Source: Paracoccaceae bacterium
GTDB taxonomy: Bacteria; Pseudomonadota; Alphaproteobacteria; Rhodobacterales; Rhodobacteraceae
DNA: 64,000 nt
Direction of reading: 5' to 3'
Assembly (NCBI GenBank): GCA_024236495.1
Contig: JACKKJ010000001.1
Span: forward strand, 930,001-994,000
Made by a program: the position numbers and the translations under genes. The notes under the pieces are model-generated. The model saw only the letters and a program-made list of their open reading frames with translations, was not told where the DNA came from and searched no databases. Shown piece after piece: positions 10,766 through 26,639 of the stretch (position 1 is the stretch's first letter; each line of letters begins with the position of its first letter).

Positions 10766-11236
10766 TTACCAGCGGTAGTGGCTGAACGCCTTGTTGGCGT
10801 CGGCCATCTTGTGGGTGTCTTCGCGTTTCTTCACCGCAGTGCCGCGGCCATTGCAGGCATCGGACAGTTCGGCGGCAAGACGCTCTTCCATCGTGTTTTC
10901 GTTGCGGTTCTTCGCGGCGGTGATCAGCCAGCGGATCGCAAGCGCTTCACGGCGCTCGGGGCGAACCTCGACCGGAACCTGGTAGGTCGCACCGCCGACG
11001 CGGCGAGAACGGACCTCAAGCGAGGGCTTGACGTTGTCGAGCGCCTCGTGGAACGCCTCGACCGGCGGGCGCTTCAGGCGCGCTTCGACCCGGTCGAGCG
11101 CGTTGTAGACGATCCGCTCGGCAACGGATTTCTTGCCGTCGATCATGAGGTTGTTCATGAACTTGGTGAGAACCCGGTCACCGAACTTGGCATCGGGCAG
11201 AACTTCGCGCTTTTCAGCGGCGTGACGACGCGACAT
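10766..11236 (-). CDS. rpsG: 30S ribosomal protein S7 (uS7)
   Basis: Primary binding protein of the 16S rRNA 3' domain and, in Escherichia coli, translational repressor of the str operon. The 156-residue product begins MSRRHAAEKREVLPDAKFGD and contains RVGGATYQVPVEVRPERREA. The length is standard. It is 12 bases downstream of rpsL and 24 bases upstream of fusA. Confidence 0.98.
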   Translation of the reverse strand: MSRRHAAEKREVLPDAKFGDRVLTKFMNNLMIDGKKSVAERIVYNALDRVEARLKRPPVEAFHEALDNVKPSLEVRSRRVGGATYQVPVEVRPERREALAIRWLITAAKNRNENTMEERLAAELSDACNGRGTAVKKREDTHKMADANKAFSHYRW

Positions 11237-11248
11237 GGCGCTTTCTCC

Positions 11249-11620
11249 TTACTTCGGACGCTTCGCGCCGTATTTCGAACGGCGTTGACGACGATCTTTG
11301 ACGCCCTGGGTGTCGAGGACACCGCGCAGGATGTGATACCGGACACCCGGAAGGTCTTTCACCCGGCCGCCACGGATCAGGACCACCGAGTGTTCCTGAA
11401 GGTTGTGCTTTTCGCCGGGGATGTAGCTGATCACCTCGAAGCCATTGGTCAGACGGACCTTGGCAACCTTCCGCATGGCGGAGTTCGGCTTCTTCGGGGT
11501 CGTGGTGTAGACCCGCGTGCAGACGCCGCGCTTTTGCGGGCAGCTTTCCAAGTGCTGCGACTTGGACTTTCTTGCGTTGGCTTCCCGGGGCTTCCGGATC
11601 AGCTGTTGAATCGTCGGCAT
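11249..11620 (-). CDS. rpsL: 30S ribosomal protein S12 (uS12)
   Basis: Decoding-centre protein. The start chosen gives MPTIQQLIRKPREANARKSK (123 residues); seven upstream in-frame codons are ignored. The accuracy loops TTPKKPNSAMRK and GGRVKDLPGVRYH carry the wild-type lysines, so no classical streptomycin-resistance substitution is present. It is the first gene of the str operon, with a strong promoter about 235 bases upstream. Confidence 0.98.
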   Translation of the reverse strand: MPTIQQLIRKPREANARKSKSQHLESCPQKRGVCTRVYTTTPKKPNSAMRKVAKVRLTNGFEVISYIPGEKHNLQEHSVVLIRGGRVKDLPGVRYHILRGVLDTQGVKDRRQRRSKYGAKRPK

Positions 11621-11856
11621 TAATCTCGCCCTATGTTGCAACCCGATCGACGTTCGCCCGTCAGCGACGTTCCCGGGGGCAGTTCACCTTTGTCGTGCCT
11701 CACGCGTCCGCAAAACACCAAAACCGCATCCGTCCCCTTCGCGGGGACGACGCGGTGGAATTCCAGAGGATCGGGGCCATAGCGGGGCCCGGATCATGAC
11801 CACTTCAGTTGTTGATACCTGCGCAGACGGGGAATCCCCGCCGCACAAGTGGCCGC

Positions 11857-11885
11857 CGTATAGGGGGAGTCGCAGGGGTTGTCAA
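11857..11885 (-). promoter_or_regulatory. Strong sigma70-type promoter of the str operon
   Basis: On the minus strand a consensus -35 TTGACA (11880-11885) is followed after exactly 17 bases by TATACG (11857-11862). It lies between the transporter stop and rpsL, giving a leader of roughly 230 nucleotides before rpsL. The rest of this 279-base gap (11621-11899) contains no gene that I can support. A clear terminator for the transporter was not seen. Confidence 0.75.
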
Positions 11886-11899
11886 CATCACCCGCCCGG

Positions 11900-12814
11900 T
11901 CACGACGGCGTGCGCGGAAGGGGCCGTGCAAGGGCGACCGGATCGCGAACGCCCGCCGCCCGTTCCCGGTGGAACGTGTAGATGCCGGTAAGGACGATGA
12001 CCGCCGCCCCGGCAAGCGTCAGGGCATCGGGAAGTTCGCCGAAGACCAGCCAGCCCAGCGCCAGGGCTGCGACCAGTGCCGTATACCGAAACGGTGCGAC
12101 AAAGGCGATTTCGCCAACCCGCATGGCCATGACGACGCAAAGATAGCCCACGATCAGAAACACCGACGCCATCGCGATCAGCGCCCATTGATGGGGCGTG
12201 ACGCTTTGCCAGCCGGTAAAGGGAACCACGGCGGCCCCGACCAACGCGACCGCAAGGGCAGCCAGAAAGGCGACCGTGACCGAGGAGACATCCCGCGACA
12301 GACGGCGTGTGGCCAGATCGCGGACCACGACGAACAGGACCGAGGCAAGCCCAAGAAGGGACCAGATGTCGAAGCCTGAAAGGCCCGGGCGGACGATCAT
12401 GACCACCCCGAAGAACCCGATCGCGATCGCGGTCAGCCTGCGCCAGCCAATCGGCGCGCCGAAGACGACCGCAGCCCCCAGCGTCACCGCGAGCGGCAGT
12501 GCCTGCATGATTGCCGAAAGGTTGGCGAAGGGCATCTTGGTCAGTGCCGTCAGAAAGAAGACGGTGGCAAGGATTTCCCCCACAGTCCGCCAAAGCATCG
12601 TGCGGCGGTCGTCGCCGGAAAGGCGGAAACGCAGGCCGCCCAGTCTTGGCGCGAGGATCGCAAGGGCGACCAGCGTCAGAAAGCCGCGCAGCATGATCGT
12701 CTGGTAAAGCGGCAATTCCGCAGTGACGGCCTTCATGCAGGCATCGTTCAGCGTGAAGGCGCACATGGCCGCCGCCATCATTGCAGAACCGCGCAGGTTG
12801 TCCGTGATCACCAT
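11900..12814 (-). CDS. DMT-superfamily (EamA) membrane transporter
   Basis: The 304-residue protein has about ten hydrophobic segments arranged as two EamA-like halves (roughly residues 10-140 and 150-285), with FFLTALTKMPFANLSAIMQALP in the first half and a matching region VAMRVGEIAFVAPFRYTALV in the second. Such proteins are drug/metabolite exporters of the inner membrane; the substrate cannot be told. It sits between the rpoC terminator and the str promoter, so it is a lone gene inserted in the ribosomal locus. The start ATG has no strong ribosome-binding site. Confidence 0.85.
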   Translation of the reverse strand: MVITDNLRGSAMMAAAMCAFTLNDACMKAVTAELPLYQTIMLRGFLTLVALAILAPRLGGLRFRLSGDDRRTMLWRTVGEILATVFFLTALTKMPFANLSAIMQALPLAVTLGAAVVFGAPIGWRRLTAIAIGFFGVVMIVRPGLSGFDIWSLLGLASVLFVVVRDLATRRLSRDVSSVTVAFLAALAVALVGAAVVPFTGWQSVTPHQWALIAMASVFLIVGYLCVVMAMRVGEIAFVAPFRYTALVAALALGWLVFGELPDALTLAGAAVIVLTGIYTFHRERAAGVRDPVALARPLPRTPS

Positions 12815-12917
12815 GCGCGAGGCGTATCAGCGCGCCATGACCTGCGCCAGAGGCATTCTGGGCGCCCCGGGGCGCGGTCACGCGGCGGCCCGGGCGCGCG
12901 ACCCAAGATGCATGGGC

Positions 12918-12951
12918 AAAAAGGAAACGGCCCCGGATCACCGGGGCCGTT
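12918..12951 (-). terminator. Rho-independent terminator of the rpoBC operon
   Basis: Perfect 11-base arms 12926-12936 and 12941-12951 with a four-base loop. On the minus strand the stem is followed by TTTCCTTTTTG. It begins 20 bases after the rpoC stop. This is the strongest classical terminator in the window. Confidence 0.92.
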
Positions 12952-12970
12952 CTGGTTCTTGCCGAACCGG

Positions 12971-17215
<4,245 letters not shown>

Positions 17216-17239
17216 ATCCTTGAAATGGCGCGTTGGGGG

Positions 17240-17260
17240 TAGGGCGGAAAAGGTCCCGCC

Positions 17261-17263
<3 letters not shown>
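17240..17263 (-). other. Hairpin overlapping the rpoB stop codon
   Basis: Arms TAGGGCGG (17240-17247) and CCGCCCTA (17256-17263) with an eight-base loop; the second arm contains the rpoB stop codon. The same TAGGGCGG core occurs in the fusA-tuf hairpins. No U-run follows, so a role in stability or in rpoB-rpoC translational coupling is more likely than termination. Confidence 0.45.
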
Positions 17264-21397
<4,134 letters not shown>

Positions 21398-21532
21398 GCT
21401 CGTCGTCACCTTTCGTCTCTTCGCGCGGCGCGCATCGCGTCGGGGTCACGCGGGCGGCAGCTTGCGAGTAGGGGGTCGGTTCCATTCATGCCCACCGTCC
21501 CACCGGCGGGCTCCCGAACCGAACCCGGCCTG

Positions 21533-21605
21533 GGAAGGGGCAGCGCGCGGACGATGCCCCTTCCAAGACGGGTTCGGCTGGGCCCGGCTTTCGCCGGACC
21601 CAGCC
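21533..21605 (-). promoter_or_regulatory. Two strong hairpins in the rplL-rpoB gap
   Basis: Hairpin A has ten perfect pairs, 21533-21542 with 21555-21564, and a 12-base loop. Hairpin B has 13-base arms 21576-21588 and 21593-21605 with one mismatch and a TTTC loop on the plus strand. Neither is followed by a U-run. In Escherichia coli the same position holds an attenuator and an RNase III site that lower rpoBC relative to rplL; an analogous role here is inferred from position only. Confidence 0.55.
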
Positions 21606-21642
21606 TGAAAATCTGGGGGAGCCGATCGGGCCCCGGCCCGGA

Positions 21643-22020
21643 TTACTTGAGCTCGACCTTGGCGCCAGCCTCTTCGAGCTTCTTCTTGATTTCCTCGGCT
21701 TCGGCCTTCGGCGCGGCTTCTTTCACCTTGCCGCCGGCTTCCACGAGGTCTTTGGCTTCTTTCAGGCCAAGACCGGTGATCGCGCGAACTTCCTTGATCA
21801 CGTTGATCTTGTTCGCGCCGGCGTCGGTCAGAACGACGTCGAAGTCGGTCTTTTCTTCCGCGGCTTCGGCAGCACCGCCCGCAGCCGGGCCAGCCATCAT
21901 GACGGCGCCACCGGCGGCCGGCTCGATGCCGTATTCGTCTTTCAGGATGGTTTTCAGTTCCTGGGCCTGGAGCAGCGTGAGGTTCACGATCTCTTCGGCG
22001 AGTTTTTTCAGATCAGCCAT
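21643..22020 (-). CDS. rplL: 50S ribosomal protein L7/L12 (bL12)
   Basis: Stalk protein that recruits translational GTPases and is present in several copies per ribosome. The 125-residue product begins MADLKKLAEEIVNLTLLQAQ, has an Ala/Gly hinge (about residues 38-55), and ends in the canonical C-terminal domain KTDFDVVLTDAGANKINVIK with GLGLKEAKDLVE. Three upstream in-frame codons are ignored. It follows rplJ by 66 bases. Confidence 0.98.
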   Translation of the reverse strand: MADLKKLAEEIVNLTLLQAQELKTILKDEYGIEPAAGGAVMMAGPAAGGAAEAAEEKTDFDVVLTDAGANKINVIKEVRAITGLGLKEAKDLVEAGGKVKEAAPKAEAEEIKKKLEEAGAKVELK

Positions 22021-22086
22021 TTCTCTCATCCGTTCATAAGTTGGTATCCAACGTCAGGGCGACAACCCCACGAAGACACTGATTGC

Positions 22087-22602
22087 TCACGCGGCTTCCC
22101 GCTCTTCCAGAGTGGAAAGGATGCCCGCGATGTTCGAAGCAGGTGCGCCAATGGCCCCGGCGATGTTGGAAGCGGGCGCGCCGATGCAGGACACGATCTG
22201 AGCGATAAGCTCTTCACGCGACGGCATCGAGGCGACGGCTTTGACACCAGCCGGATCCAGGGCCGTGTTACCCATCGCGCCGCCAAGGATCTCGAACTTG
22301 TCGTTCTTCTTGGCATAGGCGTCCGCGACCTTGGCAGCAGCCACAGGGTCCTCGGAGTAGGCGAGCACGGTCATGCCCGTCAGGAGAGAGCCGATGCTTG
22401 CGCAGGGCTTGTCCTCAAGGGCGATCTTGGCGAGCCTGTTCTTGGCGACGCGGACGGACCCGCCTGCGGCACGCATGTCCGCGCGCAGGTCCTGCATCTG
22501 AGCAACCGTCATGCCTTCGTAGTGGGCAACCACCACGACGCCAGAGCTTTCGAAGATCTGGCCGAGTTCCTCGACCACTTTCTCTTTCTGGGCTCTATCC
22601 AC
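22087..22602 (-). CDS. rplJ: 50S ribosomal protein L10 (uL10)
   Basis: Stalk base that holds L7/L12 dimers. The best start is GTG at 22602, preceded at suitable distance by GGAG, giving VDRAQKEKVVEELGQIFESS (171 residues) that aligns with the usual N-terminus. The frame stays open 39 codons further upstream, but that part looks like leader sequence. The C-terminus carries a repeated NIAGAIGAPASNIAG segment. L10 commonly represses its own operon; the long leader is compatible with that. Confidence 0.95.
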   Translation of the reverse strand: MDRAQKEKVVEELGQIFESSGVVVVAHYEGMTVAQMQDLRADMRAAGGSVRVAKNRLAKIALEDKPCASIGSLLTGMTVLAYSEDPVAAAKVADAYAKKNDKFEILGGAMGNTALDPAGVKAVASMPSREELIAQIVSCIGAPASNIAGAIGAPASNIAGILSTLEEREAA

Positions 22603-22910
22603 GGTTTCACTCCAAGTATGGGAGGGGGATACCCTCCGGCTCAATTCGCCGGGGCCGTTGGTCCCGACGTCGGGGTCCAAGCGGGCTGAGCCGTGATCAC
22701 CCAAGGGACGCGCGATCATGGACCCGCGCCCTAAGAAATCCGGTCTAATCCCGTCTCAGGCAGGAATTATGAGGTAGTCCTCACCCGCCATCTCGGACGA
22801 ATCGATCACGTGCCGCCGCCAGGGCGCCACGCAGACCGCGGGCGTCAATAATGCTTTCAGGCCGGGAAGTGAACACACAAAATGCAGGCTGTCACGAATT
22901 TTCGCAAACC
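22603..22910 (-). other. Leader region of rplJ, no gene seen
   Basis: A 308-base stretch between the methyltransferase stop and the rplJ start. I see no credible coding sequence and no clear terminator for the upstream gene. It should hold the rplJL promoter and possibly an L10-binding leader RNA, but no promoter with both good boxes could be picked out by eye. Confidence 0.5.
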
Positions 22911-23819
22911 TTACTGAATGGATCTCCTGCCGGGAAGGACCTTCCCGAACGAATATCGCCAGAACTGACGGTGCACGGTCGCGCGGTTCCAGCGCGCCAG
23001 CGCGGCGCGGCCATCAGCCATGATCTCGTCCAGGTCCCGGGGCTGGCCGCGGCGGAAGACCATTCCGATGTCGTAGGAATCCTCGACCACCGCAACGGCG
23101 AAGCCGTGCCTTGCCGCCATCAATTCCAGCGTCGGACGGGTAAAGCCGATCGTATGCGCCAGGTGAAGACAGCCAAAGCCCTTGGCAAGCGCGTTCTCCA
23201 TGTTCGGAACCTCGATATAGACCAGCCCCTCCGGCCCCACGAAGGCCGCGAGCCGCGCGAAGGCTTCCATCGGATCGACCAGATGCTCGAACACATGAAA
23301 CGATGTCGCTGCGTCATACGATCGCTGCGGCGTGTAGTCGGAATAACCGGCGCAGGTGACGTCTAGCCCCCTATCTTCCCGGGCATAGGTCGCATAACCC
23401 CGGCCCGGCTCGAAACCGGCGGCCTGATAGCCTTGCTCTGACAGGATCTCCAGGAATTCTCCAGACCCGCAACCGCAATCCAGAATCGCAGCGCCGGGGC
23501 TCAACAAGGGCCGTAGAATGCCAAGCCGCCGCTCCGCCTCCTTGCGGCGTTTCGCGATGTGATGTTCGGTGGGGGCAGCGCTCTGCCCTTGATAGTCCGC
23601 GCGATACTCTGTCGCATAATAATCCGACAAAGCTTCGGGCGTCGGCAGGGGAAACTGGCGGACAAGGCCGCATTGCCCGCATTTTACATGCGACAGGCGT
23701 TTGAACCGCCGATCAAGGTCGGCGAGACTTTCGGTGTCTTCGCTTCCACATAGCGGGCATGTCGTGCGCGAACGGGGCAAGCGATAGGGAACCATCGGCA
23801 ACCAGTTCCAGATATCCAT
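22911..23819 (-). CDS. Class I SAM-dependent methyltransferase with N-terminal zinc ribbon
   Basis: The product has 302 residues when read from the ATG at 23819, which has AGGGA seven bases upstream. Two CxxC pairs (Cys21/Cys24 and Cys47/Cys50) form a probable zinc ribbon. The SAM-binding motif DCGCGSGEF starts at residue 114, and FHVFEHLVDPMEAF follows in the usual post-motif position. This architecture occurs in methyltransferases of glycan and small-molecule pathways; the substrate is unknown. It lies between rplA and rplJ, which are normally adjacent, and has its own promoter-operator region. Confidence 0.85.
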   Translation of the reverse strand: MDIWNWLPMVPYRLPRSRTTCPLCGSEDTESLADLDRRFKRLSHVKCGQCGLVRQFPLPTPEALSDYYATEYRADYQGQSAAPTEHHIAKRRKEAERRLGILRPLLSPGAAILDCGCGSGEFLEILSEQGYQAAGFEPGRGYATYAREDRGLDVTCAGYSDYTPQRSYDAATSFHVFEHLVDPMEAFARLAAFVGPEGLVYIEVPNMENALAKGFGCLHLAHTIGFTRPTLELMAARHGFAVAVVEDSYDIGMVFRRGQPRDLDEIMADGRAALARWNRATVHRQFWRYSFGKVLPGRRSIQ

Positions 23820-23880
23820 GATGTCCCTCACTCCGCGGCGCGATCTCAAAGAAAACGCGCTTTCGACAAACGCGCCCATC

Positions 23881-23918
23881 AGTCTATTCTCAGGCATCGA
23901 CCTTTGCCAATGCCTGAG
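23881..23918 (-). promoter_or_regulatory. Promoter with overlapping operator-like dyad for the methyltransferase
   Basis: On the minus strand TTGGCA (23905-23910) and TAGACT (23881-23886) are 18 bases apart. A perfect nine-base inverted repeat, CTCAGGCAT (23889-23897) and ATGCCTGAG (23910-23918), surrounds a 12-base centre and covers the -35 and the spacer. This layout is that of a repressor operator. The methyltransferase ATG is about 60 bases downstream. The regulator is unknown. Confidence 0.5.
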
Positions 23919-23924
23919 CGTCAA

Positions 23925-24192
23925 GGGTTCCGTCTTTGGTTTCAGCCAGATTTGCGTGCGGGTCGCAATCCCGGGTCACGCCCACGGAATCTGGAGATTC
24001 CTTTCCCCCTCGCAGGTCTTCTCGATGGTCCCGGTATCGGCGGCCCACACCAGGACAGATACTCCACCATCCCAGGGGCGTAACCGCACGTCCCGCAGCA
24101 GCCAGTGCTCTTGGGAAGGCCCCCTTCGGTCTTTGACCGAGAAACCGACCCCAGTCCCGGCCGCGCCGTACGATCGCCGGAAGGAGCAGGAG
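23925..24192. other. Intergenic stretch without a supported gene
   Basis: Between the rplKA terminator and the methyltransferase promoter. A minus-strand frame beginning MPFLLLLLPAIVRR is open here, but it starts inside the U-run of the terminator and has no ribosome-binding site or recognisable domain, so I do not call it. Confidence 0.5.
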
Positions 24193-24238
24193 CAGGAAAG
24201 GCAAAGCGGGGCGCGCGCGTTTCCGGCGACCCCGCTTT
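24193..24238 (-). terminator. Rho-independent terminator of rplK-rplA
   Basis: Arms AAAGCGGGG (24203-24211) and CCCCGCTTT (24230-24238) enclose a GC-rich loop; on the minus strand the stem is followed by GCCTTTCCTG. It lies 20 bases after the rplA stop. It separates the L11-L1 unit from the L10-L12-beta-beta' unit. Confidence 0.75.
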
Positions 24239-24257
24239 ACCCTGTTCTAGACGCTGA

Positions 24258-24956
24258 TCAGCTCGCGGAAGCCGACGCGAGATCGACAGAAACGCCAGGC
24301 CCCATGGTCGAGGACAGCGACACCTTCTTGAGGTACGCGCCCTTCGCGCCCGAGGGTTTCGCCTTGGACACCGCATCGACGAAGGCGCGGATGTTCTCGG
24401 CCAGCTTGGCTTCGTCGAACGACACCTTGCCGACGCCCGCGTGGATCACGCCGGCCTTTTCGACCTTGAACTGGACCTCGCCGCCCTTCGCCGCTTCGAC
24501 GGCCGCTTTCACGTCCATCGTCACGGTGCCGACCTTCGGGTTCGGCATCAGGTTGCGCGGGCCGAGGATCTTGCCCAGACGGCCGACCAGCGGCATCATG
24601 TCCGGCGTCGCAATGCAACGATCGAACTCGATCTTGCCCGACTGGATCGTTTCCATCAGGTCTTCGGCGCCGACGATGTCGGCCCCGGCTGCCTTGGCCT
24701 CGTCGGCCTTGGCGGCGCGGGCGAAGACCGCCACGCGGACCGTCTTGCCGGTGCCGTTCGGCAGGGTCACGACGCCGCGGACCATCTGGTCGGCGTGACG
24801 CGGATCGACGCCGAGGTTCATGGCGATTTCCAGCGTCTCGTCGAACTTGGCCGACGCGGCGCCCTTGATCAGCTTGACGGCATCCTCGACCGTAAGGTTC
24901 GACTTGCCTTCGAAGGCGGCGCGGGCCGCCTGGCTGCGTTTACCGAGCTTGGCCAT
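24258..24956 (-). CDS. rplA: 50S ribosomal protein L1 (uL1)
   Basis: Stalk protein controlling E-site tRNA exit; in many bacteria it also represses rplKA translation. The 232-residue product begins MAKLGKRSQAARAAFEGKSN and contains GKILGPRNLMPNPKVGTVT, the L1 signature. The length is standard. It lies three bases after rplK and is followed by a terminator. Confidence 0.98.
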   Translation of the reverse strand: MAKLGKRSQAARAAFEGKSNLTVEDAVKLIKGAASAKFDETLEIAMNLGVDPRHADQMVRGVVTLPNGTGKTVRVAVFARAAKADEAKAAGADIVGAEDLMETIQSGKIEFDRCIATPDMMPLVGRLGKILGPRNLMPNPKVGTVTMDVKAAVEAAKGGEVQFKVEKAGVIHAGVGKVSFDEAKLAENIRAFVDAVSKAKPSGAKGAYLKKVSLSSTMGPGVSVDLASASAS

Positions 24957-24959
24957 GGC

Positions 24960-25412
24960 TTACCCTTTCACCTCGATACCGCAGGAACGGGCGGAGCCGA
25001 GGATGATCTGCATCGCGGCTTCGACGTCGTTTGCGGAAAGGTCCTTCATCTTGGCTTCGGCGATCTGGCGCACCTGCGCGACCGTCACGGTGCCCGCGAC
25101 TTCCCGGCCCGGCTTCATCGAGCCTTTCGGGCGGTTGCGCTTGCCGACCGGCTTCAGACCGGCCGCCTTCTTGAGGTAGTACGACGCGGGCGCCGTCTTC
25201 GTCTCGAAGGTGAAGGACTTGTCGGCGTAGTAGGTGATGATGACCGGAACGGGCGAACCGGGCTCCATCTCCTGGGTCTTCGCGTTGAAGGCCTTGCAGA
25301 ATTCCATGATGTTGATCCCGCGCTGACCCAGCGCCGGACCCACGGGGGGCGAGGGGTTGGCCTGCCCCGCCTTGATTTGCAGCTTGAGGCTGCCCATTAC
25401 CTTCTTGGCCAT
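24960..25412 (-). CDS. rplK: 50S ribosomal protein L11 (uL11)
   Basis: GTPase-centre protein, target of thiostrepton and needed for RelA activation. The 150-residue product begins MAKKVMGSLKLQIKAGQANP with PPVGPALGQRGINIMEF, both diagnostic. The N-terminal region extends a few residues further than in E. coli, as in other alphaproteobacteria. An AAAAAGGAG ribosome-binding site precedes the ATG. It begins 95 bases after nusG. Confidence 0.98.
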   Translation of the reverse strand: MAKKVMGSLKLQIKAGQANPSPPVGPALGQRGINIMEFCKAFNAKTQEMEPGSPVPVIITYYADKSFTFETKTAPASYYLKKAAGLKPVGKRNRPKGSMKPGREVAGTVTVAQVRQIAEAKMKDLSANDVEAAMQIILGSARSCGIEVKG

Positions 25413-25437
25413 CTGGCCTGCTCCTTTTTCACATACG

Positions 25438-25458
25438 CTTTCCGAACCATTCGGAAAG
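25438..25458 (-). promoter_or_regulatory. Hairpin in the rplK leader
   Basis: Perfect nine-base arms CTTTCCGAA (25438-25446) and TTCGGAAAG (25450-25458) with a three-base loop, placed 25 bases upstream of the rplK ATG. A smaller GC-rich hairpin lies at about 25477-25489. The position is where L1 binds its own mRNA in other bacteria, so it may be a translational operator; no match to the 23S rRNA L1 site could be established by eye. Confidence 0.4.
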
Positions 25459-25507
25459 GCTGCTTAGTGGTCCGGCCCCGGAAACCGGGCACCTCCCACG
25501 GTTCACA

Positions 25508-26041
25508 TCAGGCGACTTTCTGCACCTGGGTGAATTCCAGTTCGACCGGCGTCGGCCGGCCGAAGATCGACACCGTCACCTTCAGACGGCTCGCATGTTC
25601 GTCCACTTCCTCGACCATGCCCGAGAAGCCGTCGAACGGCCCGTCGGTCACCTTCACCTGCTCTCCGATCTCGAAGCGGATCAGGTTGCGCGGCGATTCC
25701 TGGCCTTCCTCGGCACGCTTGAGAATGCCGTTGACCTCGCCGTCGCGCATCGGCATCGGCTTGCCCTGCGGGCCAAGGAACCCCGTCACGCGGTTGATCG
25801 ATGTGATCAGGTGGTAGCCGCGGTCGGTCATGTCCATGTGGACCAGCACATAGCCCGGCATGAAGCGGCGTTCCGACGTTACCTTCTTGCCGCGACGGAT
25901 CTCGATGACCTCCTCGGTCGGCACGAGGACCTCGTCGATCTCGTCCTCGAGGCCCTTTTCGGCAACGGCGTGCCTGATCTGCTCGGCGACCTTCTTCTCG
26001 AAGTTCGAGAGAACGCTCACCGAATACCACCGCTTCGCCAT
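25508..26041 (-). CDS. nusG: Transcription elongation/antitermination factor NusG
   Basis: Binds RNA polymerase, suppresses pausing and links it to Rho or to the ribosome. The 177-residue product starts MAKRWYSVSVLSNFEKKVAE with GAGG before the ATG. The NGN domain (about 5-110) includes RRFMPGYVLVHMDM, and the C-terminal KOW domain has FEIGEQVKVTDGPFDGFSGM. It lies 180 bases downstream of secE; that gap holds a 16-base palindrome at 26056-26071. Confidence 0.98.
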   Translation of the reverse strand: MAKRWYSVSVLSNFEKKVAEQIRHAVAEKGLEDEIDEVLVPTEEVIEIRRGKKVTSERRFMPGYVLVHMDMTDRGYHLITSINRVTGFLGPQGKPMPMRDGEVNGILKRAEEGQESPRNLIRFEIGEQVKVTDGPFDGFSGMVEEVDEHASRLKVTVSIFGRPTPVELEFTQVQKVA

Positions 26042-26221
26042 CTGCCTCAGACCTCGCTTCACCGGTGAAGCCTCACCGGAAATTCCATGATTTCAGCGGG
26101 TTTCCCCACCATTCTCCGAACAGAAAGCAGCGCGCATACCGAATCGATGCACGCCGGTGTCGGGAAAGTGCGCCCCAACTACAGGCGAAAGATCATTATT
26201 TCAAGGCCGAATGGCCCGCCC

Positions 26222-26410
26222 TCAAACCCCGAGGACCGCGCCCAGGCCAAGCTGGATGATCTTGTCGACAAGGAAGAAGAACGTGGCCGTCAGGGCCGCC
26301 ATGACGAAGACCATGACCGTGGTCAGCATCACCTCGCGGCGGTTCGGCCAATGGACCTTGCCCACTTCCGAGCGGACCTGCTGGATGAACTGGACGGGGT
26401 TGGTGGCCAT
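26222..26410 (-). CDS. secE: Preprotein translocase subunit SecE
   Basis: Essential clamp of the SecYEG channel. The 62-residue protein is the short one-helix form: the amphipathic N-terminal part VQFIQQVRSEVGKVHWPNRR is followed by one transmembrane helix (about residues 28-52). GAGG lies upstream of the ATG, and the likely promoter is only about 30 bases before it. nusG follows on the same strand. Confidence 0.96.
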   Translation of the reverse strand: MATNPVQFIQQVRSEVGKVHWPNRREVMLTTVMVFVMAALTATFFFLVDKIIQLGLGAVLGV

Positions 26411-26442
26411 GTCTGCCTCGCCTTGCCTTGCGCTACCCGCGC

Positions 26443-26471
26443 CAGATACGCCGCATGGCCAGCGAATTCAA
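26443..26471 (-). promoter_or_regulatory. Candidate promoter for secE-nusG
   Basis: On the minus strand TTGAAT (26466-26471) and TATCTG (26443-26448) are 17 bases apart, placing transcription start about 25 bases before the secE ATG. The -10 is only a moderate match. It lies upstream of the divergent methyltransferase-like gene and so shares this short region with that gene's promoter. Confidence 0.45.
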
Positions 26472-26639
26472 GCCCGCCACGAAGGGGCAGCGTTTCGTCG
26501 GCAAAACGTATGGCAAGCGTCGGCACGGCATGGGGCGCCCCGGCGCCGGCCCTGCCATCGACCGCCGCCCGCGCCATCCGGGCTTGCGCGAGCCCGTCTT
26601 CGATGGTCCAAGAGAAGCGGCGCTGAGACGGAGAAGCTG

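Noticed and set aside
23890..24204. Minus-strand 104-codon frame with a hydrophobic start between rplA and the methyltransferase
   Set aside because: It starts inside the U-run of the rplKA terminator and passes through the methyltransferase promoter; no domain.
26056..26071. 16-base palindrome GCTTCACCGGTGAAGC before nusG as an operator
   Set aside because: It lies only about 15 bases upstream of the nusG start within the secE-nusG transcript, and no promoter boxes accompany it. It could be a simple RNA hairpin, so I list it only in passing.
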